Source: VFLK01 sp964652415 | GTDB lineage: Bacteria > Patescibacteriota > Microgenomatia > UBA1400 > PJMF01 | Length of the DNA stretch: 20,429 nt | Assembly (NCBI GenBank): GCA_964652415.1 | Contig: CAZZDG010000014.1 | Span: 1-20,429 of the forward strand | Direction: 5' to 3' | Shown here: positions 1 to 6,806 of the stretch, in pieces | Layout: every line of letters begins with the position of its first letter | Position numbering within the stretch: the stretch's first letter is position 1 | Notes under the pieces: generated by a model | What the model saw: the letters and a program-made list of their open reading frames with translations, nothing else | What the model was told of the DNA's origin: nothing | Databases searched by the model: none | Made by a program: the position numbers and the translations under genes

Positions 1-62
1 AAAGAAAAAATACTATTTTGTAACATGGTGGTGCTTTTCAACTTAGAATGTGGGTAAATCAT
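1..62 (-). CDS. Possible 5' end of a gene running off the left edge
   Basis: An ATG at 60-62 (minus strand) opens a frame of 20 codons without a stop to the window edge, with a second in-frame ATG at 24-26. It lies about 17 bases downstream of the transcription start predicted from the consensus minus-strand promoter at 86-115. There is no clear Shine-Dalgarno sequence. Only 20 residues are visible, so no family can be named. The promoter is the main argument that a gene begins here. Confidence 0.3.
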   Translation of the reverse strand, partial: MIYPHSKLKSTTMLQNSIFS

Positions 63-73
63 CAATTACTCAA

Positions 74-101
74 TTGACAACCGATATTATATAACTATAA
101 A
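74..101 (+). promoter_or_regulatory. Possible rightward promoter overlapping the leftward one
   Basis: On the plus strand TTGACA (74-79) is followed after 16 bases by TATAAA (96-101). It overlaps the opposite-strand promoter almost completely. A transcript from it would enter the GCS2-type ligase gene in antisense from its 3' end. In such AT-rich DNA the match could be chance. Confidence 0.35.
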
Positions 102-115
102 CATACTATTGTCAA
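86..115 (-). promoter_or_regulatory. Strong leftward promoter
   Basis: On the minus strand, TTGACA (110-115) and TATAAT (86-91) are both perfect sigma70 hexamers, separated by 18 bases. The start would lie near 79, reading out of the left edge of the window. It sits between the stop of the GCS2-type ligase gene (155) and the putative next gene, so that gene probably has its own transcript. The -35 lies inside the 104-120 palindrome, so a repressor bound there would block it. Confidence 0.7.
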
Positions 116-120
116 TAGTA
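104..120. repeat. 17-bp palindrome, operator-like
   Basis: TACTATTG-T-CAATAGTA is a perfect inverted repeat of 8-bp arms around one base. It covers the -35 hexamer of the leftward promoter. The length and symmetry fit a dimeric repressor site. No regulator gene is visible in the window. Confidence 0.5.
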
Positions 121-154
121 AAATTATTGAGACGTTTAATAAGCAGGAAATAGA

Positions 155-1384
155 TTATTTGAAGACAGTGTTTTTTACAAAACACTCAGCCAATTGTTGG
201 TAGACTTGAGTAATTTCTGCCTTGGTTGGATCAGCAGACAGTTTCGCAATAATTCTTCTTGCGAGTGGTCCTTCTTGCAGATCTAACTCAAGAACCTCAG
301 CAAACTGAGGCTGAGTGTTTTTCAATTCACTTATAAATGGTGTGAGAGTTGCGCGCAATAATTCTTGCATAGTAACTTCTTCTGTAAATCCAAATTGTTT
401 CAAATATTCAAGATTTGAGATCTGAGTAAGTTCTGCAGTATTGATTGTTTGAATTAACAAATCGTACAAAATACCGGTATCAACTTGTTTTTGTTGTTCG
501 TAACTTAGCCAATGTTCTTGGAACAGCTCATTAACCAAATACATAACAGCACTGGCAACTGCGATATCTGCCATAGGGCATTCTTGTGCATCAATTAGTC
601 TAATTTCGAATGTATTCCTATCAAACCTGGCAATACAACCACGAGAATTAAGTGTTTCTTTTTGCAACATTCCATCTAAGTCATATGGTGCAATATCTTG
701 GTACATTTTTTCCAAAATTTGTTCTTTGTATTCTGCAATGGTAAAAATTTGTTCTGGAATAATCATGCCTGTAACTGACGCAACTTTTTTTTGATTATTT
801 GCATATACTTCTAGTCTATTATCTAAACTATGAGTAATTTTTCCTTCTTTAATTGGACTTGATGCAGCAAGTGCTGGAATAAGTGGAAGCACAATTCTGA
901 TTGCTGCCAAAATTCTGCCAAACTCATTTTCATCATTAAAAGGAATATTTATATGAACACTTTGTAAGTTTGCAAATCCATGTTTGAAGCAGTTAAAAAT
1001 AGTGTGGTATGCCATGTAATGCTCATTATAAACGCCAGGCCAAATTTGAGTTTGAGTTTTAGGAAGCATAAATGGGTGCATTGCTGTTGGAAGCATTTTC
1101 CCATTGTGATTCTGAGCAACTATTTGTACGCATTTAAGCATTGAGTCATGGAACTGAATTGCCATGTTTTCTGACATAATTTCAGGCTTTGTGACCTTGA
1201 ATTCTATAACGTGATTGACCAACTCATTTGACCAAGAAATGTAGCCATCTGGAAAATCTGTTGCAGGTTGTCCTACAGCTGCTTCTAGTATTTTGTGAGC
1301 AACTGGGAATACTTCTAAGTTCTTTTCATCTACTACTGCTGTTTCAATTTCAATACCAAGTGGAGTTTGAAGTAAATTTTTCAT
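155..1384 (-). CDS. GCS2-family carboxylate-amine (glutamate-cysteine type) ligase
   Basis: 409 residues, start ATG at 1382-1384. It resembles the YbdK/GCS2 glutamate-cysteine ligase family, which joins an amino acid amine to the gamma-carboxyl of glutamate using ATP. Visible signatures are GIEIE near residues 10-14 (family GxExE), a SVHINIP strand at 142-148 (family HVHV), LPLIPALAASSP at 166-177 and FDRNTFEIRLIDAQECP at 254-270. The length matches the family. The gene starts two bases after the stop of the upstream ATP-grasp gene, with no Shine-Dalgarno of its own, so the two are very probably translationally coupled and work in one pathway. The exact substrate (cysteine, another amino acid, or a peptide end) cannot be read from sequence. 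Confidence 0.85.
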   Translation of the reverse strand: MKNLLQTPLGIEIETAVVDEKNLEVFPVAHKILEAAVGQPATDFPDGYISWSNELVNHVIEFKVTKPEIMSENMAIQFHDSMLKCVQIVAQNHNGKMLPTAMHPFMLPKTQTQIWPGVYNEHYMAYHTIFNCFKHGFANLQSVHINIPFNDENEFGRILAAIRIVLPLIPALAASSPIKEGKITHSLDNRLEVYANNQKKVASVTGMIIPEQIFTIAEYKEQILEKMYQDIAPYDLDGMLQKETLNSRGCIARFDRNTFEIRLIDAQECPMADIAVASAVMYLVNELFQEHWLSYEQQKQVDTGILYDLLIQTINTAELTQISNLEYLKQFGFTEEVTMQELLRATLTPFISELKNTQPQFAEVLELDLQEGPLARRIIAKLSADPTKAEITQVYQQLAECFVKNTVFK

Positions 1385-1386
1385 AA

Positions 1387-2865
1387 TTAAATGATAACAC
1401 TTTTAATATGACTCAGCTTGTTATATCTTTGAATAAAGCTTTCAAGTATGGTTATATAGAGTTGGTCGCCAAGGATTTCATCTTCACAACCAAAATCAAC
1501 ACTTGGGTTGTCATTTACTTCTATGACATACGCTTTATTATCTACAACCTTAATATCTACGCCATAGAAACCATCACCGATAGGTTTAGTAGCTTTCAGT
1601 GCAACATCAATTACATTTTTAGGAACCATGTACATAGGAATATTTTCAGCACCGCCAGAATATTTTTTGTTTTTTGCAGCCCAATTATAAATTTGCCAAT
1701 GGTCTTTTGCCATAAAATATTTGCAGGTATAAAAAGGTTTGTTATCGATAATTCCTACTCTCCAATCAAATTCCGTTGGCATAAACTTTTGAACCAAAAT
1801 GACATCAGATTCTTTGAGCATGTTGGTAGCTTTTGTCAAAAATTCTTCTTTTGATTCTGCTTTAGAAACTCCCAAAGATGAAGAGCTATCAGGTTTTTTG
1901 AGGACGCATGGGTATAAAATGTCTTCAATAACTTGTTTGAGGTTTTTTCTATACACTATATGTGTTTCTGGAGTTAAGATTTTTTCTTGGGTGAGAATTT
2001 CATTGAGGTATACCTTGTTTGTGCATCGTAAAATTGAAGTGGGATCGTCAATAACAACCATACCTTCTGTTTGGGCAAATCTTGAGAATTTGTAAGTGTA
2101 ATGGTTCACCGCTGTAGTTGTTCTGATAAACAGTGCATCATAACTTGATAAATCGTCATAGTCATCTTTGGTGATAAATTCAGCTCTAATATTCATTGTG
2201 TCTGCAATTTTGACAAACTTATTCAGTGCGGGATGGTCTGAAGGTGGTTGTTTATCATCTGCATCAACAAGAATTGCGAGCTCTAAGAAAGGACGAGCAA
2301 TCTGTCGCTTTGAGTTGTTATTTTTTGCAAAATATTCTTGGGCAAAAGCAAGTAAGTACTCTCTGTGTTCTTCTGGAATTGCGCTAATAGCAATTGGTGA
2401 GATATTTTGGATTTGCCATTCATCATCATGTTTAGCGAACGAAGCTTTTAGGAGAGGAGCTTGAAATAAATCATAGAGTTCTTTACTCAATTTTTGATAT
2501 TTTTTATCAATATTTTGGCTAAAGTAAATGTTTAACTCAAATTTGTCTGATTTCAAATCTTTGAGTGTAGTTTGAAAAAGTTCTTCTAGTTCTTCAGAAA
2601 TTGAACGAATAATTGTTTGTGATTTAAAGTCTTGAATCGCTGATGCACTTGGAAAAACTTTATGTCCACGAGCATCTGCTAATAATGAAACATAATAACC
2701 CCATGTTTGGTATCTGTATGAAGATGAGAGGTTATAAACGGTGGCCTTATTTTGACCTGAGTATTCAGGAGAGATTAAGTATTCTCTGGAAGAAACAATC
2801 TTAATTTTTTCTAATGATAAAGGAAATGTTTTTGGGTTATCTACAACAATAATGGTTGTGTGCAT
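1387..2865 (-). CDS. RimK-like ATP-grasp ligase with RLAN N-terminal domain
   Basis: 492 residues, ATG at 2863-2865. The N-terminal half carries the hallmark of the RimK-like ATP-grasp N-terminal (RLAN) domain, a stretch at residues 43-73 with YNLSSSYRYQ and GYYVSLLADARGHKV. The C-terminal ATP-grasp domain (about 240-480) shows the nucleotide-binding LKKPDSSSSLGVS (322-334), the EFDWRVGI strand (365-372) and the metal-binding YVIEVNDNP (446-454). ATP-grasp ligases of this class form peptide-like amide bonds through an acyl phosphate. RLAN-RimK genes beside GCS2 genes are a known pairing in predicted amidoligase systems, and here the pairing is exact (2-base gap). I see no convincing Shine-Dalgarno or clear -10; a weak TATAGA/TACAAA region lies just upstream. 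Confidence 0.88.
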   Translation of the reverse strand: MHTTIIVVDNPKTFPLSLEKIKIVSSREYLISPEYSGQNKATVYNLSSSYRYQTWGYYVSLLADARGHKVFPSASAIQDFKSQTIIRSISEELEELFQTTLKDLKSDKFELNIYFSQNIDKKYQKLSKELYDLFQAPLLKASFAKHDDEWQIQNISPIAISAIPEEHREYLLAFAQEYFAKNNNSKRQIARPFLELAILVDADDKQPPSDHPALNKFVKIADTMNIRAEFITKDDYDDLSSYDALFIRTTTAVNHYTYKFSRFAQTEGMVVIDDPTSILRCTNKVYLNEILTQEKILTPETHIVYRKNLKQVIEDILYPCVLKKPDSSSSLGVSKAESKEEFLTKATNMLKESDVILVQKFMPTEFDWRVGIIDNKPFYTCKYFMAKDHWQIYNWAAKNKKYSGGAENIPMYMVPKNVIDVALKATKPIGDGFYGVDIKVVDNKAYVIEVNDNPSVDFGCEDEILGDQLYITILESFIQRYNKLSHIKSVII

Positions 2866-2946
2866 ATTTTCTATAATTTGTAAACTAATTTTAAATCATA
2901 GCATACTTATTGGTGAATACAAAAGGAACTGCGGGTTATTGATTAT

Positions 2947-2975
2947 TTGAATTCTGTGATTAATCGTGCCATAAT
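2947..2975 (+). promoter_or_regulatory. Promoter of the C26 peptidase gene
   Basis: TTGAAT (2947-2952) and CATAAT (2970-2975) are 17 bases apart, with a TG one base before the -10 (2967-2968, extended -10). The predicted start near 2982 is about 3 bases before the ATG at 2985. There is no Shine-Dalgarno, so the mRNA is predicted leaderless. Confidence 0.65.
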
Positions 2976-2984
2976 TTTGTTTAT

Positions 2985-3743
2985 ATGATCAAATCTGGTG
3001 AAATTCCTCTTGTAGCAGTTACCGGAGCTAGTTTTGTTCATAGAGATGACCATGACTCTCCCCTTCGCGTTGTGCGTGACGCATATTTTAGAGTGATTGA
3101 AGAAGCTGGTGGCATTGCGGTTTTAGTAAGTAATACAAAAGATAAACGAACTCTTGACGAATACGTGCGTTTGTTCAATTTTTTACTTTTAACTGGTGGA
3201 GGAGATATAGATCCAAAACGTTATGGTGAAGTAACAAATTCTCAGACCGGTCAAAAAGGGATGACTCTTGATCCCACGAGGGATGAAAGTGAGTTGTATC
3301 TCATTAAGGAATTTATTAAAGCTGGCAAGCCTGTGTTGGGAATTTGTCGCGGATCACAACTAATCAATGTGGCGCTTGGTGGATCTTTGATTCAAAATTT
3401 ACAGAACACTGGTGTAAATCATTTAATTTTGGATGCAGACGGTAGTTGGTATAAACGAGTGCATCCTGTTGAATTTATGAAAAATACTCTTTTAGAATCT
3501 CTAACTGCAATTGCTCCTATGAAAGAATATATGGTAAATAGTGTGCATCATCAGGCGATTGGTGAGGTGGGAAATGGATTAATTGTGGCAGCCAAAGCTC
3601 CAGATGGGGTGATTGAAGCAATTGAGAGCATAGATATGTCTAAGCAATTTATTTTAGGAGTGCAGTGGCATCCAGAACAATTGAAGAATGACTATATGTC
3701 AGAACTTATTATAAAAGCATTTTTACAGTTTAAACATTCATAA
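2985..3743 (+). CDS. C26 peptidase, gamma-glutamyl hydrolase-like (class I amidotransferase fold)
   Basis: 252 residues. Signatures are TGGGDIDP (70-77), the nucleophile elbow GICRGSQ with Cys121, and QWHPEQ with His229 and Glu231 completing the triad. Order and spacing match the PuuD/YvdE type of gamma-glutamyl-gamma-aminobutyrate hydrolase, which cleaves gamma-glutamyl amides in the cytoplasm. It is divergent from the ATP-grasp/GCS2 pair across a 119-base gap. This suggests it breaks down, edits or recycles the product of those ligases, but that is inference. The methyltransferase gene follows 32 bases downstream with its own -10. Start chosen as the ATG immediately after a well-matched promoter. 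Confidence 0.85.
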   Translation: MIKSGEIPLVAVTGASFVHRDDHDSPLRVVRDAYFRVIEEAGGIAVLVSNTKDKRTLDEYVRLFNFLLLTGGGDIDPKRYGEVTNSQTGQKGMTLDPTRDESELYLIKEFIKAGKPVLGICRGSQLINVALGGSLIQNLQNTGVNHLILDADGSWYKRVHPVEFMKNTLLESLTAIAPMKEYMVNSVHHQAIGEVGNGLIVAAKAPDGVIEAIESIDMSKQFILGVQWHPEQLKNDYMSELIIKAFLQFKHS

Positions 3744-3762
3744 CAGGAACGTAGCCGTGAGG

Positions 3763-3768
3763 TATAAT
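3763..3768 (+). promoter_or_regulatory. -10 element of the methyltransferase gene
   Basis: A perfect TATAAT ends 7 bases before the ATG at 3776, so transcription should begin at or next to the start codon. The -35 region (about 3740) is weak. No Shine-Dalgarno is present. Confidence 0.6.
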
Positions 3769-3775
3769 ATCAAGT

Positions 3776-4549
3776 ATGACGCAAAAACCAAACACCTCAT
3801 GGCAGAATGTTTCCAGTTGGTATGACAAACTTGTTGGATCTGACGGTCATTATTATCATCAACACGTTGTGATCCCTGGACTATTGAGATTGCTAGAGCT
3901 TACAAAAGAAAACTCACTTGTAGATATTGGGTGTGGTCAAGGTATTTTGAGTCGCAGTGTGCCTCAATTAAGTAATTATTTGGGGATTGATAGATCTGGA
4001 TCGCTAGTTGAAGCTGCGAAAAAAGCAAATAGAAATTCTCATTATAACTTTATTACCAAAGATGCTACTCGACCAATTGTTACAGCTCAAAAAATATTTT
4101 CTCACGCTGCGATCGTGCTTGCGTTACAAAATATGGAAAATCCTGAGGGTGCAATTCAAAATGCTGCTTCATACTTAATTCCTGGAGGTAAATTGGCCAT
4201 TGTATTAAATCATCCATCATTTCGTATTCCACGTCAATCTGGTTGGGGAATTGATGAAAAAACAAAACAACAGTATCGTTGGGTAAATCGTTACTCCTCT
4301 CCCCTCAAAATCCCAATTACTATGAATCCTGGGCAAACAAATCCAAAATCTGGAGTGCAAACTACTTGGTCATTTCATAGACCATTGGCAGATTATGTGA
4401 GCATGCTTAGTAATGCAGGTTTTGTTATCACCAACCTTGAAGAATGGAGTTCTGACAAAGAGAGTGAGGGTAAAGTTGCCAAAATGGAGAATAGAGCCCG
4501 CAAAGAGTTCCCGCTATTTTTAACTTTGGTTGCAGAATTACACAAGTAG
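3776..4549 (+). CDS. Class I SAM-dependent methyltransferase
   Basis: 257 residues. Motif I, VDIGCGQGIL (49-58), binds SAM; YLGIDRSGSLVEAAKKA (68-84) is motif II with the acidic residue that contacts the ribose. A post-motif SYLIPGGKLAIVLNHPSFR marks strands 4 and 5. The fold is that of the type 11/25 small-molecule methyltransferases; the acceptor cannot be deduced. It lies 32 bases after the C26 peptidase gene and could modify the same metabolite, but it has its own TATAAT and could be independent. A hairpin plus T-rich tract at 4576-4609 probably ends the transcript. Confidence 0.8.
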   Translation: MTQKPNTSWQNVSSWYDKLVGSDGHYYHQHVVIPGLLRLLELTKENSLVDIGCGQGILSRSVPQLSNYLGIDRSGSLVEAAKKANRNSHYNFITKDATRPIVTAQKIFSHAAIVLALQNMENPEGAIQNAASYLIPGGKLAIVLNHPSFRIPRQSGWGIDEKTKQQYRWVNRYSSPLKIPITMNPGQTNPKSGVQTTWSFHRPLADYVSMLSNAGFVITNLEEWSSDKESEGKVAKMENRARKEFPLFLTLVAELHK

Positions 4550-4575
4550 TTGTCGACCAACTGCCCGACTGTTGC

Positions 4576-4609
4576 CTAGTTCGATTGTGCGACTAGCTTT
4601 TCTTTTTCT
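4576..4609 (+). terminator. Probable intrinsic terminator of the methyltransferase gene
   Basis: Stem CTAG(T)TCG at 4576-4583 pairs with CGACTAG at 4590-4596 around a 6-base loop, followed by the T-rich run to 4609. One bulged T lowers its strength. It lies within the 3' end of the convergent GIY-YIG gene, so the same bases also encode that protein's C-terminus. Confidence 0.45.
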
Positions 4610-4821
4610 TGTTTTGTGAGTTTTTTTATTTCTACTTCTCTTTTTAACGCTGTCGATTTATCTAAACACTGTTCTGTATACACTAGGATGAATGGCTGAT
4701 GAGCATTTACATACTTTGAACCCTTGCCCAATTTATGTGTTTTGAGGCGATTTTCTAAATTGTTAGTGATGCCAGTATATAAGGAGTTATTATTGCAGCG
4801 GAGAATATAGAGTGTGTACAT
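4576..4821 (-). CDS. GIY-YIG domain protein (UPF0213-like)
   Basis: 81 residues from the ATG at 4819-4821. The N-terminus YTLYILRC...LYTGITNNLENRL gives the GIY-YIG core: Tyr5 and Tyr15 of the two tripeptides, Gly17 and Arg25. REVEIKK near residues 61-67 supplies the expected acidic residue. This family consists of short, single-domain putative nucleases; the cellular role is unknown. A TTG start 45 bases upstream is possible, but homologues begin at MYxxYILRC and a TATAAT lies 9 bases before this ATG. The gene converges on the methyltransferase gene with a 26-base gap. Confidence 0.85.
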   Translation of the reverse strand: MYTLYILRCNNNSLYTGITNNLENRLKTHKLGKGSKYVNAHQPFILVYTEQCLDKSTALKREVEIKKLTKQEKEKLVAQSN

Positions 4822-4830
4822 AATGTGAAT

Positions 4831-4836
4831 ATTATA
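4831..4836 (-). promoter_or_regulatory. -10 element of the GIY-YIG gene
   Basis: A perfect TATAAT on the minus strand ends 9 bases before the ATG at 4821. The predicted leader is about 2-3 bases and there is no Shine-Dalgarno. The -35 region is weak. Confidence 0.55.
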
Positions 4837-4881
4837 GTTACTCATGGCTGAGGTATCTATTAACAAAAGCTAGAATACATG

Positions 4882-4887
4882 TATTAT
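4882..4887 (+). promoter_or_regulatory. Possible -10 of the phosphotransferase-like gene
   Basis: TATTAT ends 8 bases before the ATG at 4896. The stretch is AT-rich and the -35 is poor, so this is weaker than the neighbouring cases. Confidence 0.4.
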
Positions 4888-4895
4888 TATTACAT

Positions 4896-5774
4896 ATGAT
4901 AATAATGTTAGATTCAATACGACCTAGTGCATCTGAGTATACTTTGGTTAGAAATCTGCAACATAATAATCGCTACGATTTGAGAATAGTGCGCACTGCA
5001 TCAAATGAAACGCGTTTTCAAAAAGTTGCCAAATCTCCACAAGCAGGCAAGCAATTGGAAGCTGAATATCAATGGTATCTTTTTTTGCAAGACATCATGG
5101 ATAAATCATTCAAAGTTCCCCACATATATGACTATGATCCATGCAAATCAATATTATTAGAAGATGTTCAGGGCTCAACATTTCAAGATACAGAAATCAC
5201 ATTACATATAGGACAACTAATCAACGTCCTAAAGTATTTCCGTACTGTTCCCACTCGCTCTGAAGCCCCAGTTAACCCTTATTTTCAAGGACAAAACCCA
5301 GGTGCTTTTTTTTACGAACAGGCTAAGCAAGCAGCCCAAACAGCTTCTCTCATCTCAAAAGATCAGACTGAAAAATTATTAGATTTAGTTGGGGCATGTT
5401 CTGCAATTGAAGGGCGTTTTGGACATGGTGATTTTCAACCATCAAATATTATGCTGACAGAAACTAGTCAACTTTGTGTAATCGATGGAGAGGGTGGTGG
5501 TGCGAATCTCCTACCTTTTGCAGACGTTGGACATATGTATTATCAGCTCAGAGTGAACGGTAGAACTAGCGAAGCTGCAGCTTGGCTCCAAGCTGCTCAG
5601 GTGGAATGGGTCACTGATCCAGACTTTAAGAAATGCTTAATGGGATATCTTTCTTGGATTACTATTATGGATCAAGCCCGCCTGGATTTAACCGCAGATC
5701 AGGGAAAGGCTTTATCCATTCAGCAGTTAGCTCGTGATATTACGGAAGATAAGTTATTCCCCCCGATTGGTTGA
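4896..5774 (+). CDS. Aminoglycoside phosphotransferase-fold (APH/choline kinase-like) protein
   Basis: 292 residues. The catalytic loop HGDFQPSNIML (177-187) has the kinase-like HxDxxxxN pattern: His177, Asp179, Asn184. CVIDGEG (194-200) supplies the metal-binding aspartate, where many relatives have a D-F/W-E sequence. FQKVAKS (41-47) and LEAEYQWYLFLQ (54-65) fit the N-lobe lysine and the helix-C glutamate. The fold phosphorylates small molecules such as choline, sugars or amino-alcohols; nothing points to antibiotic resistance. A second in-frame ATG at 4905 is an alternative start. The gene ends on TGA and is not in an evident operon. Confidence 0.75.
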   Translation: MIIMLDSIRPSASEYTLVRNLQHNNRYDLRIVRTASNETRFQKVAKSPQAGKQLEAEYQWYLFLQDIMDKSFKVPHIYDYDPCKSILLEDVQGSTFQDTEITLHIGQLINVLKYFRTVPTRSEAPVNPYFQGQNPGAFFYEQAKQAAQTASLISKDQTEKLLDLVGACSAIEGRFGHGDFQPSNIMLTETSQLCVIDGEGGGANLLPFADVGHMYYQLRVNGRTSEAAAWLQAAQVEWVTDPDFKKCLMGYLSWITIMDQARLDLTADQGKALSIQQLARDITEDKLFPPIG

Positions 5775-5859
5775 GTTGGCCAACCTTTACATATTGTAGG
5801 CTCTAAAAAAATATTTAGAATAAGTTGAAGTTAAATTAACAAGCCAAATCTTGCTTTTT

Positions 5860-5882
5860 AGCGCAACCAAACGGGTCGCGCT
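5860..5882 (-). other. Hairpin downstream of tRNA-Glu
   Basis: On the minus strand AGCGCGACC pairs with GGTTGCGCT (9 bp, one G-U) around a 5-base loop, 17 bases past the tRNA-Glu 3' end. It is followed by A rather than T residues, so it is not a classical intrinsic terminator. It may protect or define the 3' end of the tRNA precursor. Confidence 0.45.
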
Positions 5883-5899
5883 GAACCATGATGAAATTG

Positions 5900-5971
5900 T
5901 GACCCCACGGGGAGTCGGACCCCGCTTACCAGGATGAAAACCTGATGTCCTAACCGATAGACGATGGGGCC
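5900..5971 (-). tRNA. tRNA-Glu(UUC)
   Basis: Read on the minus strand, a 7-bp acceptor stem (GGCCCCA with TGGGGTC), D-arm, an anticodon stem enclosing TTTTCAT with anticodon TTC, and a T-arm with the GTCCGACTC loop region fold into a standard cloverleaf, discriminator A. CCA is not encoded (the next bases are CAA). It begins 20 bases after the YraN-like stop codon, so it may be cotranscribed with rplS and that gene; a CATAAT at 5991-5996 could also serve as its own -10. Confidence 0.95.
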
Positions 5972-5991
5972 AATATAGCTTTTGTGCTAAA

Positions 5992-6426
5992 TTATGGCCA
6001 AGTTATATTTTCAAAGTGCTCTATCTGCGGCTCGTTTTGAGGAGACTGCAAATAGGTTATAGATATAATATCAAATCTGTAGTCTAGATTGCAATGATTT
6101 GATTTTATATATTGTTTCGCTACAAAACTCATGCTTTGTATTTTTTTGTTTGTAACGGCAATTTCAGGTTTTCCAAAATTGCTATTTTTTCTAGTTTTTA
6201 CCTCAATAAACACGAGCTCATTTGTTTTTTTATCAAGTGCTACGATATCTATTTCGTTATTTTTTACTCTGAGGTTTGTTGCAAGTATTGTATAGTTTTG
6301 AAAAAGTAAAAAGTTGCAAGCAGTCCGCTCACCCAGAGCTCCCAAAGAAAAATTATTCAGCTTTTTTTGTTTTGCTGTTAATATCTTTTTCTTTAATTCT
6401 GGTTGCAGATTTACCAAGTCTTTCAC
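5992..6426 (-). CDS. yraN: YraN / UPF0102 family endonuclease-like protein
   Basis: 144 residues if translation starts at the GTG at 6424-6426. GALGERTACNFL (29-40) is the family's first helix. NNEIDIV (56-62) and FIEVKTR (73-79) give the restriction-endonuclease-fold residues Glu58, Asp60, Glu75 and Lys77. The cellular role of the family is poorly defined; a nuclease or resolvase-like activity is usual speculation. The GTG start places the first 25 codons inside the rplS 3' end in another frame (74-base overlap). A TTG at 6343-6345, 7 bases after the rplS stop, would remove the overlap but leaves almost nothing before the first helix. The family is clear; the start is not. Confidence 0.82.
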   Translation of the reverse strand: MKDLVNLQPELKKKILTAKQKKLNNFSLGALGERTACNFLLFQNYTILATNLRVKNNEIDIVALDKKTNELVFIEVKTRKNSNFGKPEIAVTNKKIQSMSFVAKQYIKSNHCNLDYRFDIISITYLQSPQNEPQIEHFENITWP

Positions 6427-6706
6427 GGAGGAAGTATAACTTAGCTCTTCTTACATTACCCTTACGTTTGACTTCAATGTCTTTGATTTGTGGCATGTTG
6501 ATTGGGTAGATTTTTTCTACGCCAATACTGTTTGAACCAATTTTACGAACGGTAAATGATTTGCCGTTGTCTCTGTTTTTAATAGCAATAACTATACCTT
6601 CAAAAATTTGAATTCTAGTTTTGTCATTTTCAGTAATTTCTTGGTGAATTTTAACGGTGTCACCTACAGCAATTTTTTTGTCTTTATAGTCTAAGTATTG
6701 TGCCAT
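6353..6706 (-). CDS. rplS: 50S ribosomal protein L19
   Basis: 117 residues, full length. Conserved L19 blocks are visible: VGDTVKIHQEI, RIQIFEGIVIA, SFTVRKIGSNSIGVEKIYPI and the basic VRRAKLYFLRERLGKSATRIKEK. L19 sits at the 30S-50S interface. ATG at 6704-6706 is preceded by AAAGGA at 6716-6721. The usual neighbours trmD and rpsP are absent; pyrG lies upstream and the YraN-like gene overlaps the 3' end. Confidence 0.97.
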   Translation of the reverse strand: MAQYLDYKDKKIAVGDTVKIHQEITENDKTRIQIFEGIVIAIKNRDNGKSFTVRKIGSNSIGVEKIYPINMPQIKDIEVKRKGNVRRAKLYFLRERLGKSATRIKEKDINSKTKKAE

Positions 6707-6715
6707 TTTTATTAT

Positions 6716-6721
6716 TCCTTT
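6716..6721 (-). promoter_or_regulatory. Shine-Dalgarno of rplS
   Basis: AAAGGA on the minus strand, 9 bases before the ATG. Most neighbouring genes lack such a site. The 100-base gap to pyrG also holds AT-rich -10-like sequences, but no pair of hexamers I would call. Confidence 0.6.
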
Positions 6722-6806
6722 AGTATCTTACGTCAAGCTTTGTTACAAGGTTTATTATTCTACTCGATAATAGCTGTTTTTGCAATTGGATAATTTCTTG
6801 TGTCTG

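Noticed and set aside
1408..2464. Several plus-strand frames of 98-148 codons opposite the ATP-grasp gene
   Set aside because: They mirror a strongly conserved protein and show no family motif or ribosome site. The same holds for frames opposite dnaE, pyrG, gatA and the HD-domain gene.
4896..5774. Antibiotic resistance kinase
   Set aside because: Only the general APH/choline-kinase fold motifs are present; nothing specific to aminoglycoside or macrolide kinases can be seen.
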